Source: Akkermansiaceae bacterium (GTDB taxonomy: Bacteria; Verrucomicrobiota; Verrucomicrobiia; Verrucomicrobiales; Akkermansiaceae). Taken from it: a stretch of DNA of 59,299 bases. Below are positions 48,451-56,587 of this stretch, piece after piece. Position 1 is the stretch's first letter; the number at the start of each line of letters is the position of its first letter. The stretch is taken from positions 1 to 59,299 of the forward strand of contig CAIXKE010000041.1 of NCBI GenBank assembly GCA_903919975.1, in the 5' to 3' direction. A program made the position numbers and the translations under genes. The notes below the pieces were generated by a model. That model did no database searches. It saw only the letters and a list, made by a program, of their open reading frames with translations, and was not told the origin of the DNA.

Positions 48451-49236
48451 TCAAGGTTTCCCACCTTGCGGGACGCCGCCGGGGGTTGGGACTTGGATGC
48501 CTGGAGGCTGGATGGGGATGCCCGGTTGGTCGGATTGGCCGCCTGCCGCTGGATTCACACCTTGCCCGATTTGGCGCATGAAGACTTCCGGGTTTTGCTT
48601 GGGCGGCAGCCAGAAAACATGGCGGATTTCCTCCCCTTTTGCGCCGATCGCCATAGTCAGCTCGATTTGCAACGGCAGCCGACCCTTCACATCCCAATCA
48701 TATTGCCATTCCATCGTCCGCACATCCAACAAGCGCCATTCAAAATACGCCACGTCCTGAAGCAATACGATCTCAGCAAAAGGCTCCTTCGATAAGGCAC
48801 TGCTGCCAAACGTGGACTCGGAGCCCTCTAGAATTTCGTTTTCATAATAGCGCAGCACGATGTCAAGAAATCCGCTGCGCTTCTTCACGGTGGAAATTTG
48901 CACCGCCTTGGCAATCCGCTCCTGCCCGCCCCAGGTGAAACTCATCGGCACGTTCTGCAAGGTCAGATCGGACAAATAACGATTTCCAGAATCCTCCACC
49001 TTCATGTCAAAACGCGTATTGCCCGGCAACGCGGCAAACCTCTGACCCAACAGCTCAAAGAACGCCTGATTCTCCATTTCTTCGTTCTGGGTCTGCACAA
49101 TCGTGTTCCCCAAGGCCAATGAGGTCCGCGCCACTCCGAACACCATGCCCACGATAATCGTCAGCAATAACATCGAAATCACCAGCTCCAACAATGTGAA
49201 ACCGATCGGTCGGTATGATTGGCGGGGGGCTTTCAT
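48451..49236 (-). CDS. gspJ: Minor pseudopilin GspJ
   Basis: 261 aa. The N-terminal methylation motif is GFTLLELVISMLLLTIIVGMVFG (residues about 12-34). The rest is beta-rich with DVAYFEWRLLDVRTMEWQYDWDVKGRLPLQIELTMAIG, as in GspJ. The Pro/Gly-rich tail is an extension. ATG at 49236 overlaps the gspI stop. Confidence 0.85.
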   Translation of the reverse strand: MKAPRQSYRPIGFTLLELVISMLLLTIIVGMVFGVARTSLALGNTIVQTQNEEMENQAFFELLGQRFAALPGNTRFDMKVEDSGNRYLSDLTLQNVPMSFTWGGQERIAKAVQISTVKKRSGFLDIVLRYYENEILEGSESTFGSSALSKEPFAEIVLLQDVAYFEWRLLDVRTMEWQYDWDVKGRLPLQIELTMAIGAKGEEIRHVFWLPPKQNPEVFMRQIGQGVNPAAGGQSDQPGIPIQPPGIQVPTPGGVPQGGKP

Positions 49237-49643
49237 GGTTGATACATGCGGCCGTAGCGCCAGGTTTCCACACTGCGGTCCTGCCAAGCCCCGTTGGCAT
49301 ACCAGCGGGCTTGGACTTCGATGCGGAACATTTCCTGCAGGATCTGCCCCTCTTCATTTTCCATGTCCTCGATCGGGGTGATGGTGGTGAGAAGTTCGAT
49401 GCCGGTTTTGCCAACTTGCGAATCGGTTTTCCCCTCTTCTAAGACCGGCAGCGAGAGCGTTTCATCGAGCGCGCTGTCGAGAATGCGCGTGATCCGGAGT
49501 TCGCTCTGAGTCAACGAGGCGGCGTCCGACATCCGGTGAAGGGCGACAGCGAATCCGGTAGCCGCCATGCCGAAAACCCCCAAGGCCAAGACCATCTCAA
49601 GGAGAAGGAATCCGCGACTTCTGGAATGGACGGTCACTTTCAT
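49233..49643 (-). CDS. gspI: Minor pseudopilin GspI
   Basis: 136 aa. Prepilin motif GFLLLEMVLALGVFGMAATGFAVALHRM (Phe-Leu at the processing site, Glu5 present) and a short C-terminal beta domain. Position between gspH and gspJ with ATGA overlaps on both sides fits GspI. Confidence 0.82.
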   Translation of the reverse strand: MKVTVHSRSRGFLLLEMVLALGVFGMAATGFAVALHRMSDAASLTQSELRITRILDSALDETLSLPVLEEGKTDSQVGKTGIELLTTITPIEDMENEEGQILQEMFRIEVQARWYANGAWQDRSVETWRYGRMYQP

Positions 49644-50209
49644 CGGGCCTCAAGCTGGCTCTCGCGGATCGTCGCGGTGAGCGGGTGGTAAGTGTCCTCG
49701 GACCAACTCTTGTCGATCACCAACCGCACGGAAAGTGGTTCGCAAAGCCCGTTCGGATCGAAGCGCCAAATATGCACCGTATCTTTGAGTGTCGGCAGAA
49801 GTGCTTCGGAATTCCAGCGCCGGATCAACACTTGCATGCCGTTATCAAGCGTCAGCTCCCAGCGGTTTCCTCCGCCATCGTCCACTACCGGTTCCCCGCC
49901 GATGCGGCGTCCGCCCACGGTTCTCTTCTCGCTGCGGCCCGCCTGCGCCAGCGGCATCATGCGCACAATGCCTTCGCGAAACTCCAAGGCGTAGGGGGTT
50001 TGCTGGAGAATCGCCGTAGTCCGGGCCCGCTTGGCAAGCATCTCAATCTCGCCCGAAGCATCGCGCAAAACACGCTCGTCGGACGAATAAATCATCATCC
50101 CCACCGCCCCGCCCACCATCAGCGAGGCGATCAGCAGAACGATCACGATTTCAAGCAGCGTGAAACCGCGAGATCGGTCACTTCGGGTCCTGGCTGCTGA
50201 AGTCGTCAT
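49640..50209 (-). CDS. gspH: Minor pseudopilin GspH
   Basis: 189 aa. Prepilin motif GFTLLEIVIVLLIASLMVGGAVG with Glu5. The globular part includes ARTTAILQQTPYALEFREGIVRMMP, the usual GspH/FimT region. Overlaps gspG by 32 bp and gspI by 4 bp. Confidence 0.82.
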   Translation of the reverse strand: MTTSAARTRSDRSRGFTLLEIVIVLLIASLMVGGAVGMMIYSSDERVLRDASGEIEMLAKRARTTAILQQTPYALEFREGIVRMMPLAQAGRSEKRTVGGRRIGGEPVVDDGGGNRWELTLDNGMQVLIRRWNSEALLPTLKDTVHIWRFDPNGLCEPLSVRLVIDKSWSEDTYHPLTATIRESQLEAR

Positions 50210-50627
50210 CGGTGCCTTCCTGCATGTCTTTGCCCTTGCTGATCAGTTCGAACTCGCTGGCAATCCTCTTGCCCGGAAAACGGTAAATATAATCAACACC
50301 CCAAGGATCCTTCGGCACCGCTTCGGAAAGTTGCGTCCAACGGCGGGGAACTGGCGAGCCGGAGGGCTTCTCCACTAGGGCCTTGAGCCCTTGCTGCGTG
50401 GTCGGGTAATTGCCGGCGTTGAGCTTGTAGGTCTTCAACGCAGCGCCGATGGCATTGAAATCCGCCTCCACCCGCTGCAGCTTGGCTCCCTCGCCCAAGC
50501 CTCCGATCAACGCAATCGAGCCGCCCAGAAGAACGGCGATGATCCCAAGCACAATGACCATTTCAAGGAGCGTGAAGCCGGCTTTGATCCGGCGACGAAG
50601 ATTTGCGGCTGATGCGTTGTTTTTCAT
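50178..50627 (-). CDS. gspG: Major pseudopilin GspG
   Basis: 149 aa. KAGFTLLEMVIVLGIIAVLLGGSIALIGG is the prepilin helix, and LNAGNYPTTQQGLKALVEKP followed by DPWGVDYIYRFPGK and a calcium-site-like end (GTDDDFSSQDP) are diagnostic of GspG. It is first in the operon, and ATG at 50627 gives the proper short leader. No prepilin peptidase is in the window. Confidence 0.93.
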   Translation of the reverse strand: MKNNASAANLRRRIKAGFTLLEMVIVLGIIAVLLGGSIALIGGLGEGAKLQRVEADFNAIGAALKTYKLNAGNYPTTQQGLKALVEKPSGSPVPRRWTQLSEAVPKDPWGVDYIYRFPGKRIASEFELISKGKDMQEGTDDDFSSQDPK

Positions 50628-51030
50628 GAAAAATGGGAAGTGCGCTGCGGCCAAAGGCTTGCAGGGATGAAAACGCCGCGCGATGCAAAAGTTGTCGGGA
50701 AAATTTCAGGGTCCCTATACGCGGGATGGTCGCAAAGGGTCGCAAAGCGGGGTTGATGAAATTGAAAACGGTTGGGCATGGACTGCGTGCAGCCTGCTAC
50801 CGCTTTGGCTTCGCAGCCTGCTGCGGCGAGTTGTTTGGTGGTTCGGGCATTTTTTCTACCGCAGAGACACAGAGAGGAGATGAGGTCACAGAGGAGAGTT
50901 GGGTTTCTTTCTAAAAGCCTGTCTTTTAGAATTGTTGCTTTTTCTTCCGAGCGGGGATGCCCCATGACTAGGTTGCGTTGACGAAAGATCGCGGCTTGCG
51001 CGGGAAAGGGGGTTGGCGCATTCTTTCTGC
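50628..51030. other. Intergenic region with repeat-derived sequence
   Basis: A 403-bp gap. Visible are a tandem GGTCGCAAAG pair near 50730, AGCCTGCT repeats (50799, 50815), and an ACCGCAGAGACACAGAGAGGAGATGAGGTCACAGAGG stretch in two runs (50862-50902) of the widespread non-coding type. A promoter for gspG must be here but was not resolved. No gene was seen. Confidence 0.5.
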
Positions 51031-51219
51031 ATGTCCGGATCTAAAGCATCGATTCACCGTCCCCGCCGCAGCGCGTGCGCGGACTCGGCATTGCGGGCGG
51101 AACTCGGGCGCGTCGCGCAGATGACAATCGAAGAACGTGTCAAAGCGGCGTTATCGATGCGCAAACGTTTCGACTGGCTTCAACCTGCAACAGAAAAGCG
51201 GGATTCCGCAGAAAAGTGA
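51031..51219 (+). CDS. Small partner protein of nucleotidyltransferase
   Basis: 62 aa (SGSKASIHRPRRSACADSALRAELGRVAQMTIEERVKAALSMRKRF). The end MTIEERVKAALSMRKRFDWLQP is a pattern seen before nucleotidyltransferase genes in many bacteria. It lies 3 bp upstream of the nucleotidyltransferase gene. Antitoxin-like function is an inference. Confidence 0.6.
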   Translation: MSGSKASIHRPRRSACADSALRAELGRVAQMTIEERVKAALSMRKRFDWLQPATEKRDSAEK

Positions 51220-51222
51220 AAT

Positions 51223-51777
51223 ATGCAAGACGAGGCGCCAACCAACTTGCAAGTGGCAGACCAAATTGCCGGGATGCTGGCAACCTTGAACGTGCCGGTT
51301 GTGGTGATCGGTGCCGTGGCACTTGCCGCACATCGATACGTCCGCTTCACCGAGGACATTGATTTGGGCGTGATCGCCGATCTGGCACGAATGCGGGGGC
51401 TGGTGGATTCGTTGCGAAAAGCGGGATACTCCGCCATATTTCACGAGCCCGATGGGGATGATCCGCTGGGCGGAGTCATTGATGTTTCAGGAGCCTTCGG
51501 GCTCGTGCAAATCATCAGCTTCGAAGACCGCTTTCCGGCAGTGATCCGCGATGCACTCGATGGTGAGGATACGCGAATTCACCCTGGAAGTATGCTCAGG
51601 ATCATGCCCATCCCGCAGCTTGTAGCCCTAAAACTCTATGCTGGCGGATGGAAATCCCACGCGGACATCGTCGAATTGCTCCGGCGGAACCCCGAGGTGA
51701 ATGTGGACACGATCCGTGAAACTTGCCGGAAGTATCGTCTTCGAGGTTTGGACAAGGTGCTGAAGGATTTACAGTAA
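51223..51777 (+). CDS. Nucleotidyltransferase-fold protein
   Basis: 184 aa. VVVIGAVALAAHRYVRFTEDIDLGV carries the fold's G-A/S and DxD (DID) motifs at about residues 27-51. A hydrophobic strand (VQIISFEDRF) and PIPQLVALKLYAGGWKSHADIVELLRRNP end the domain. The latter matches AbiEii/MNT-like proteins. It forms a two-gene unit with the small ORF before it. Confidence 0.78.
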   Translation: MQDEAPTNLQVADQIAGMLATLNVPVVVIGAVALAAHRYVRFTEDIDLGVIADLARMRGLVDSLRKAGYSAIFHEPDGDDPLGGVIDVSGAFGLVQIISFEDRFPAVIRDALDGEDTRIHPGSMLRIMPIPQLVALKLYAGGWKSHADIVELLRRNPEVNVDTIRETCRKYRLRGLDKVLKDLQ

Positions 51778-52011
51778 AACAGTGAATTCAAAAAACAGGC
51801 TTTTAGTCAGATTTCTCGCGCGACCGATCAGCACTGACGGGAAGAATTTGAACCGCCAACGCGGAGCGAGTATTAGCGAGCTTGGAAAAACATGGCGCAG
51901 CCGAAATCGGCATAGCCGCAGGCAACACGCCAAGAGCGCCAAGGAGCTCTACATGGCAATTCAGCAGATTCTTTATTAATTGCATGGCCCTTTGCATGCT
52001 CAGCTCTCAAC
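51778..52011. other. Intergenic region, nothing recognised
   Basis: 234 bp between the nucleotidyltransferase and a minus-strand RHH gene. Contains CACGCCAAGAGCGCCAAGGAG, a partial match to the common AAAGGCGCAAAG-type non-coding element. No gene or terminator was identified. Confidence 0.4.
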
Positions 52012-52221
52012 TTACAATGGCCTCTTCCTAAAATTTGTGAAATCGAGGGGCAAAATAATCTTACCACCATTGATTTCGACATATTCCGCCAAGGCCTGCA
52101 GAGACCAGCGCAAAATAGTCGCAGAACTCACGTGGTAACGGGCCGCAAGTTGCTCGAGCTTTGCCATTTCATGATCTTCAAAGCGAACCGTGATGCCTTT
52201 TTTGTCTTTTTTGGAATGCAC
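52012..52221 (-). CDS. Small CopG/RHH-like protein
   Basis: 69 aa. KGITVRFEDHEMAKLEQLAARYHVSSATILRWSLQALAEYVE is a ribbon-helix-helix-like DNA-binding segment, followed by a short tail. It has no toxin next to it. Diverges from the gene at 52302. Confidence 0.6.
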   Translation of the reverse strand: MHSKKDKKGITVRFEDHEMAKLEQLAARYHVSSATILRWSLQALAEYVEINGGKIILPLDFTNFRKRPL

Positions 52222-52274
52222 TCCTATATAGTTAATGCGATTTTAAGGAATGCTCAATAATTTTTCTTGCTCGC

Positions 52275-52318
52275 GGTGCAAAACGGTGCAAAACGGTGCG
52301 CATGAAAACGGTGCGCAT
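52275..52318. repeat. Short direct repeats overlapping a start codon
   Basis: GGTGCAAAAC twice in tandem, then GGTGCGCATGAAAAC and GGTGCGCAT, spanning the start of the gene at 52302. They may be binding sites for either neighbouring RHH protein. Confidence 0.55.
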
Positions 52319-52664
52319 AAATTTGGCAGACGATGACATCGTTCTTCTGGAGAAGGCTCGTTCATTGGGCTTCCACTCCGCAAGTGAGGTGGTTCGTTGC
52401 GCGGCGCTCTCGCTGATCCAATCCAGCGGGGGAAATTTCATGACGGACTTTGATCGATGCCCGCCGGCTTCATCCCATCTCCCGATTGAGCCAACAACAG
52501 AACCCCACCGCTTGGAAAATCGAGCAGGGCAGGGGGCTGAGCCAAACCGGCTGCCGGTCGCTTGCACGAGCTACAATCGATCTCCCTCCATTCTCACCCT
52601 ATCTCACCAAGACCACTCTGTTCCTGTGGAAAAAGCCGGAACCATTAACGAAAACAACAAGTAA
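52302..52664 (+). CDS. RHH-like protein with unrelated C-terminal half
   Basis: 120 aa. Residues 1-45 (KTVRINLADDDIVLLEKARSLGFHSASEVVRCAALSLIQ) form an RHH-like domain. The remainder is low in structure and contains no motif, so a frameshift or fusion to non-coding sequence after about residue 45 is possible. It ends 16 bp before the adhesin. Confidence 0.45.
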   Translation: MKTVRINLADDDIVLLEKARSLGFHSASEVVRCAALSLIQSSGGNFMTDFDRCPPASSHLPIEPTTEPHRLENRAGQGAEPNRLPVACTSYNRSPSILTLSHQDHSVPVEKAGTINENNK

Positions 52665-52680
52665 AAACAACTGCATTACC

Positions 52681-54261
52681 ATGAAACCAAAAAAATACAA
52701 CCAGTTCCTGGCTCTCACAGCGGCTGCCATAACACTAAGCGCTATGGCTAATGTTAAGGGCGCGGAAATGACCAATGTGGATACAAGTCACGCACAGAGC
52801 GTCTCTAACTTAACACCTTTCTTAAACGGAGGGCTGCCTACCGCAATCCAAACTGTGATTGACAATATCGCCGGGTATAAAGCGCTAGAGGATGGAAAGC
52901 TCACCACCTTAAGTCAGGCTGAAAAAGAAGCTCAGAAAGCAGTAGATGACAAAAACCAAGAAATAACTGACAAGGGTATACAAATTGGAGACCTCATCGC
53001 AGCCGACCCTTTGGATCCCCAGATTGTGATCGAGCAGGGAAACCTGGAGACCCTTCAAGGCGAACTCCCTGATCTGAACACGACTCTGGCCGGTGCCAAG
53101 GCAGATGTTCAGAACTCGGTAAACAAGGTCACCCTCTACGACCAGTGCCTCAAGTCTCCGATCAAGAGTGCGGAGACTGCCGTCAAGGATGCTAGATCGG
53201 TTCTGGATAACGCAATCAAACAATATGGATCTGGCGGCGACAAGAATGACACGAACTATGCTGCCACGAAAAGCTCGGGCCTTCAGAGTGTTATTGATAA
53301 AATCAATTCAGTAACCGCCGGTAACCAGGACGGTATCACTACGGCCATCACCGATGCCGACAGCGCGTTCACCGCAATCGGTGCCGCCGATGCGACTGTG
53401 GCTGACATTCAGGCATTGGTTGGCGTGATTGATGCGCAGCTTCCCACTCTTCCTCCCATATCGGATGCTGACAAGACCACCGTTCTTGATACGGTTCTCA
53501 ACGGTTCGTATGAGCGCAACGCTATCGATCTCAATACGACCGATATTACAGCGCTTGATGCACAGGTCAACGACGCAAGCACAGGTCTTGCTGCGACCAA
53601 GGCGATTGCAGATGGCACGAAAGCGAAAGTTGACAATGAAACGACAGGTCTTGCTGCGACCAAGGCGATTGCAGATGGCACGAAAGCGAAAGTTGACAAT
53701 GAAACGACAGGTCTTGCTGCGACCAAGAAGATCGCAGATGACGAAGTTGTAGCCCGCACTGCTCTCATCCGCCGTGAGTCAGATGGCATTCATATTGGTG
53801 AGAACTCACTCATTACAAATGAGGTCGGAGGTGTTCAGCAGCTATTCGCTGAAGATGTTTTGGGCGCGGCGATCGACATCAATGTCACCAACGGATCCGA
53901 TCTGCGTGTCAATGGTGTGAGTGTTGCAACCGATGCCGATGTAACGACCGAGCGCAATGCTCGCATTGCCGCGGACAACAGCATTCGCTCGGAATTCGCT
54001 GCTGCGGACAAGAATCTACGCAACGACATCGACACCAACACTCGTGGTATCGCCATGGTTGCGGCTATGACCAACACCACCATTCAGCCCGGCATGACCC
54101 ACGGGGTTGACTTCAACATCTCCCAGTTCGAGAGCGAAACTGGCTTTGCCTTCGGTTATGCGCACCGCATCAACGAGAATGTCCAAGTTCATGGCTCCGC
54201 TGCTTCCACGGCTGATTTTGACGAATCGGTTGGCCGCCTCGGTGTCAGCTTCCAGTGGTAA
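52681..54261 (+). CDS. Trimeric autotransporter adhesin-like protein (YadA anchor)
   Basis: 526 aa. A signal peptide (KPKKYNQFLALTAAAITLSAMANVKGA) precedes a helical, Asp/Ala-rich stalk (about 60-300) and a 21-residue repeat GLAATKAIADGTKAKVDNETT in two perfect and one partial copy (about 302-350). A coiled neck (ERNARIAADNSIRSEFAAADKNLRNDIDTNTRGIAMVAAM) leads to a YadA-like beta anchor (GVDFNISQFESETGFAFGYAHRI to GRLGVSFQW). Such proteins export themselves as trimers. The gene is AT-richer than its surroundings, suggesting transfer. ATG at 52681 begins the signal peptide. Confidence 0.78.
   Translation: MKPKKYNQFLALTAAAITLSAMANVKGAEMTNVDTSHAQSVSNLTPFLNGGLPTAIQTVIDNIAGYKALEDGKLTTLSQAEKEAQKAVDDKNQEITDKGIQIGDLIAADPLDPQIVIEQGNLETLQGELPDLNTTLAGAKADVQNSVNKVTLYDQCLKSPIKSAETAVKDARSVLDNAIKQYGSGGDKNDTNYAATKSSGLQSVIDKINSVTAGNQDGITTAITDADSAFTAIGAADATVADIQALVGVIDAQLPTLPPISDADKTTVLDTVLNGSYERNAIDLNTTDITALDAQVNDASTGLAATKAIADGTKAKVDNETTGLAATKAIADGTKAKVDNETTGLAATKKIADDEVVARTALIRRESDGIHIGENSLITNEVGGVQQLFAEDVLGAAIDINVTNGSDLRVNGVSVATDADVTTERNARIAADNSIRSEFAAADKNLRNDIDTNTRGIAMVAAMTNTTIQPGMTHGVDFNISQFESETGFAFGYAHRINENVQVHGSAASTADFDESVGRLGVSFQW
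53581..53733. repeat. Perfect 63-bp tandem repeats in the adhesin stalk
   Basis: Copies at 53581-53643 and 53644-53706 are identical, with a partial, diverging third to about 53733. The unit is 21 codons, so gain or loss changes stalk length in frame. Identity shows recent duplication or gene conversion. Confidence 0.92.
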
Positions 54262-54294
54262 TTTGAATTTGCAGTAGTATATAAGCAATAAAAT

Positions 54295-54327
54295 CGGGAC
54301 GCAGCACTTTTTCGGAGCTGCGTCCCG
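54295..54327 (+). terminator. Terminator hairpin after the adhesin
   Basis: Perfect 11-bp arms CGGGACGCAGC and GCTGCGTCCCG around an 11-nt loop, followed by AATCTTATT. Placed between the adhesin stop and the lipoprotein gene. Confidence 0.75.
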
Positions 54328-54398
54328 AATCTTATTAGGCCTGAAATATGATGAGAACTAACGCATCAAAATCCGTTCAATTATGGAACCATGAAATC

Positions 54399-55031
54399 AT
54401 GTTGCAAAGGGTTTTCATAGCATTCATCGCCGGTCTTTTTCTGGTGTCATGCTCCACCCAAAGCACTCTCAAAAAAGCGCCTATCGACAGGGCACAATTC
54501 AGTTACACGGCATTATGCCGCACACCGAGATCGGCATTACCCTATCAGATCTATTTTTTCCCACCGCTTCTCTCTGATAACAAGGGTCGTCCAAAGCAGT
54601 CTATGAAACCGATGGTCGACTCCAGCGGCGGGATAACCGGCTGGCAGACTCCCTCCGAAAAGTCCCAGCGCTTTCTAGGGCACCTCACTAGGCAAGCCAC
54701 GAAGTCTGGCTATCAGGTGGTGACTTTCAAGGATGTGCTGGCGATTAAAGATCCGCATTCGATTTTGATCGTGAGCAGTTTTTACTCCGAGCCACAGCAG
54801 ATGAAAAATACCAAGCCGGGACCGCCCGACCAGTTTTTTCTCTGCAAACTCAAGGGCAGTACTTTTGATCTGAACCTGAATCCTGCAACCAGCCGCAACA
54901 TTGCGAATGTGGATGGAGCCACGGTTTTTTACAAGCATCAGGATATTCATTCGATCGAGCAGAAAAGCCTCGAGGCAAGTGCAAGTTGGCTAGGAGACGA
55001 TGTTTCGGGATTGGTTTCCATCATGCCATGA
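54399..55031 (+). CDS. Putative lipoprotein
   Basis: 210 aa. LQRVFIAFIAGLFLVSCSTQ has a lipobox (LVSC) at residues about 15-18, so the mature protein should begin with lipidated Cys. The rest (YQIYFFPPLLSDNKGRP, SGYQVVTFKDVLAIKDPHSILIVSSFYSEP) shows no family I recognise. ATG at 54399 was chosen to place the signal at the N-terminus. A functional link to the adhesin before it is possible but only positional. Confidence 0.7.
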   Translation: MLQRVFIAFIAGLFLVSCSTQSTLKKAPIDRAQFSYTALCRTPRSALPYQIYFFPPLLSDNKGRPKQSMKPMVDSSGGITGWQTPSEKSQRFLGHLTRQATKSGYQVVTFKDVLAIKDPHSILIVSSFYSEPQQMKNTKPGPPDQFFLCKLKGSTFDLNLNPATSRNIANVDGATVFYKHQDIHSIEQKSLEASASWLGDDVSGLVSIMP

Positions 55032-55151
55032 ATGAGTTGTGTCCTATTTCGCTGTTAGCCAAACCCATCATTCTCGACCGCTATCGCCGAGCATAATCAA
55101 TGGCGGAAATGCTTCCGGGATAGGGCCGGCCGGCCGATGTGACTGTGAACG

Positions 55152-56327
55152 TCACCTTTTCAATAGCCTTAGCGTTTCAGGCAGGCCCATCGCCTCGATG
55201 CCGTCGCCCATCGAGAACGCCGTGTCCGTGCCACAGACGACGAGACAGCGCTCGGGATCGAGATCCTCGCGAGCATGATGGAAGCCGCGTTCCAGTTTGG
55301 GCGAGCGCCCGCGCTTGATTTCCAGCGCCCATGGCTTGCGGTGACCCGGCAGCTCGAGAACCAGATCGATTTCCGCACCTGCAGCACTGCGATAGAACGA
55401 GGCGCGGGCCCCTTCCGGAAGGTTGGTGATGATGTTTTCGATGACAAAGCCCTCCCAACTCGCTCCCATTCTAGAGTAACCGAGCAGATTTTCCATGGTT
55501 TCGATCCCCAAGAGGTGATGGAGCAGGCCGCTGTCGCGCAGATAGATCCGTGGTGATTTCACGAGGCGCTTGGAAGTGTTTGCGTGCCATGGATCGAGCC
55601 GCCGGAGCAGGAAAAGGTCCACGAACAGGTCGATGTAAGACGCGAGGGTTTTGCCGGAAACGGCGAGACTGCGGGCGAGTTCGGCCGCGTTGAGCAGTCC
55701 GCCGTGCTCGTGAGCGAGCATCGACCAGAAACGACGCAAGGTTGCCGCCGCGATGCGCGGGCCGAGCTGGGGGATGTCCCGTTCAAGATAACTGCGGATA
55801 AATGCTCCGCGCCAACGGGAGCTGCGCACGTCATTCGGCGCCATAAAACTGTCGGGGAAGCCGCCCCGCAGCCAAAGATCCTCCATCCGCTCCTCCCCCA
55901 CTTCCGCCACGGTCAATCCCGCAAGCTCCACGCGGGCCAGCCGCCCCGCAAGGCTTTCGCTGCTCTGACGAAGAAGATCGATGGATGCCGAGCCGAGCAG
56001 CAGAAATTGCCCTGATCGGCGGCCCTTTCTCTTTGCTTGATCGATCACACTCCGCAACACGGGAAACAGCTCGGGAACGCGGTGAATCTCATCGAGAATC
56101 ACCAGCTTGTCCCCGTGACGGGAAAGGTAGTCAACGGGGTCCGCCAGCTTTGCCAAATCCGCTGGATGTTCCAAATCGAGATAAAGCGCGCCCGTTTTCC
56201 TTGCGATTTCGAGTGCCATGGTGGTTTTCCCCACCTGCCTAGGACCCAGCACCGCAAGAGCCGGAAATTGGTCGAGCAGTTCCTCTGCCTGTGCTTGAAT
56301 CAATCGCGGAAACATCCTTGTAATCAT
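55152..56327 (-). CDS. AAA+ ATPase with DUF4143 nuclease-like domain
   Basis: 391 aa. Walker A is GPRQVGKT (about residues 29-36) and Walker B KLVILDEIHRVPELFPVLR. A winged-helix/DUF4143 part follows (FIRSYLERDIPQLG, LLNAAELARSLAVSGKTLASYIDLF). The C-terminus holds AGAEIDLVLELPGHRKPWALEIK, a PD-(D/E)XK-like E-D...EIK pattern. This family is common, often mobile, and of unclear function. The gene stands alone. Confidence 0.85.
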   Translation of the reverse strand: MITRMFPRLIQAQAEELLDQFPALAVLGPRQVGKTTMALEIARKTGALYLDLEHPADLAKLADPVDYLSRHGDKLVILDEIHRVPELFPVLRSVIDQAKRKGRRSGQFLLLGSASIDLLRQSSESLAGRLARVELAGLTVAEVGEERMEDLWLRGGFPDSFMAPNDVRSSRWRGAFIRSYLERDIPQLGPRIAAATLRRFWSMLAHEHGGLLNAAELARSLAVSGKTLASYIDLFVDLFLLRRLDPWHANTSKRLVKSPRIYLRDSGLLHHLLGIETMENLLGYSRMGASWEGFVIENIITNLPEGARASFYRSAAGAEIDLVLELPGHRKPWALEIKRGRSPKLERGFHHAREDLDPERCLVVCGTDTAFSMGDGIEAMGLPETLRLLKR

Positions 56328-56587
56328 GGATCAAAACTCCATGATTGCAAGGTTAATCCACACAGATATACCAAGGTGCGCTGACAACACTTCGCCCGAC
56401 TGCGGTTCCCACGTGGGATTGGTGGAGCCGTCCTTGGCTGCTGGACGTGTTTCGTGATGAATTGCGGTGAAAAACCTCTTCACTTTCCCTAATGGAGTCA
56501 CCCTAGGGAAAATTTCCGCGCAGCATTGTCCCGCTTCCGCCTTGCCAGCCCGGCCCGTTTCGCCCACCCCTTGTGCCTGCCAATATC

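Noticed and set aside
47699-48760. 353-codon plus-strand frame opposite gspK and gspJ
   Set aside because: Antisense shadow of conserved secretion genes with no motif of its own.
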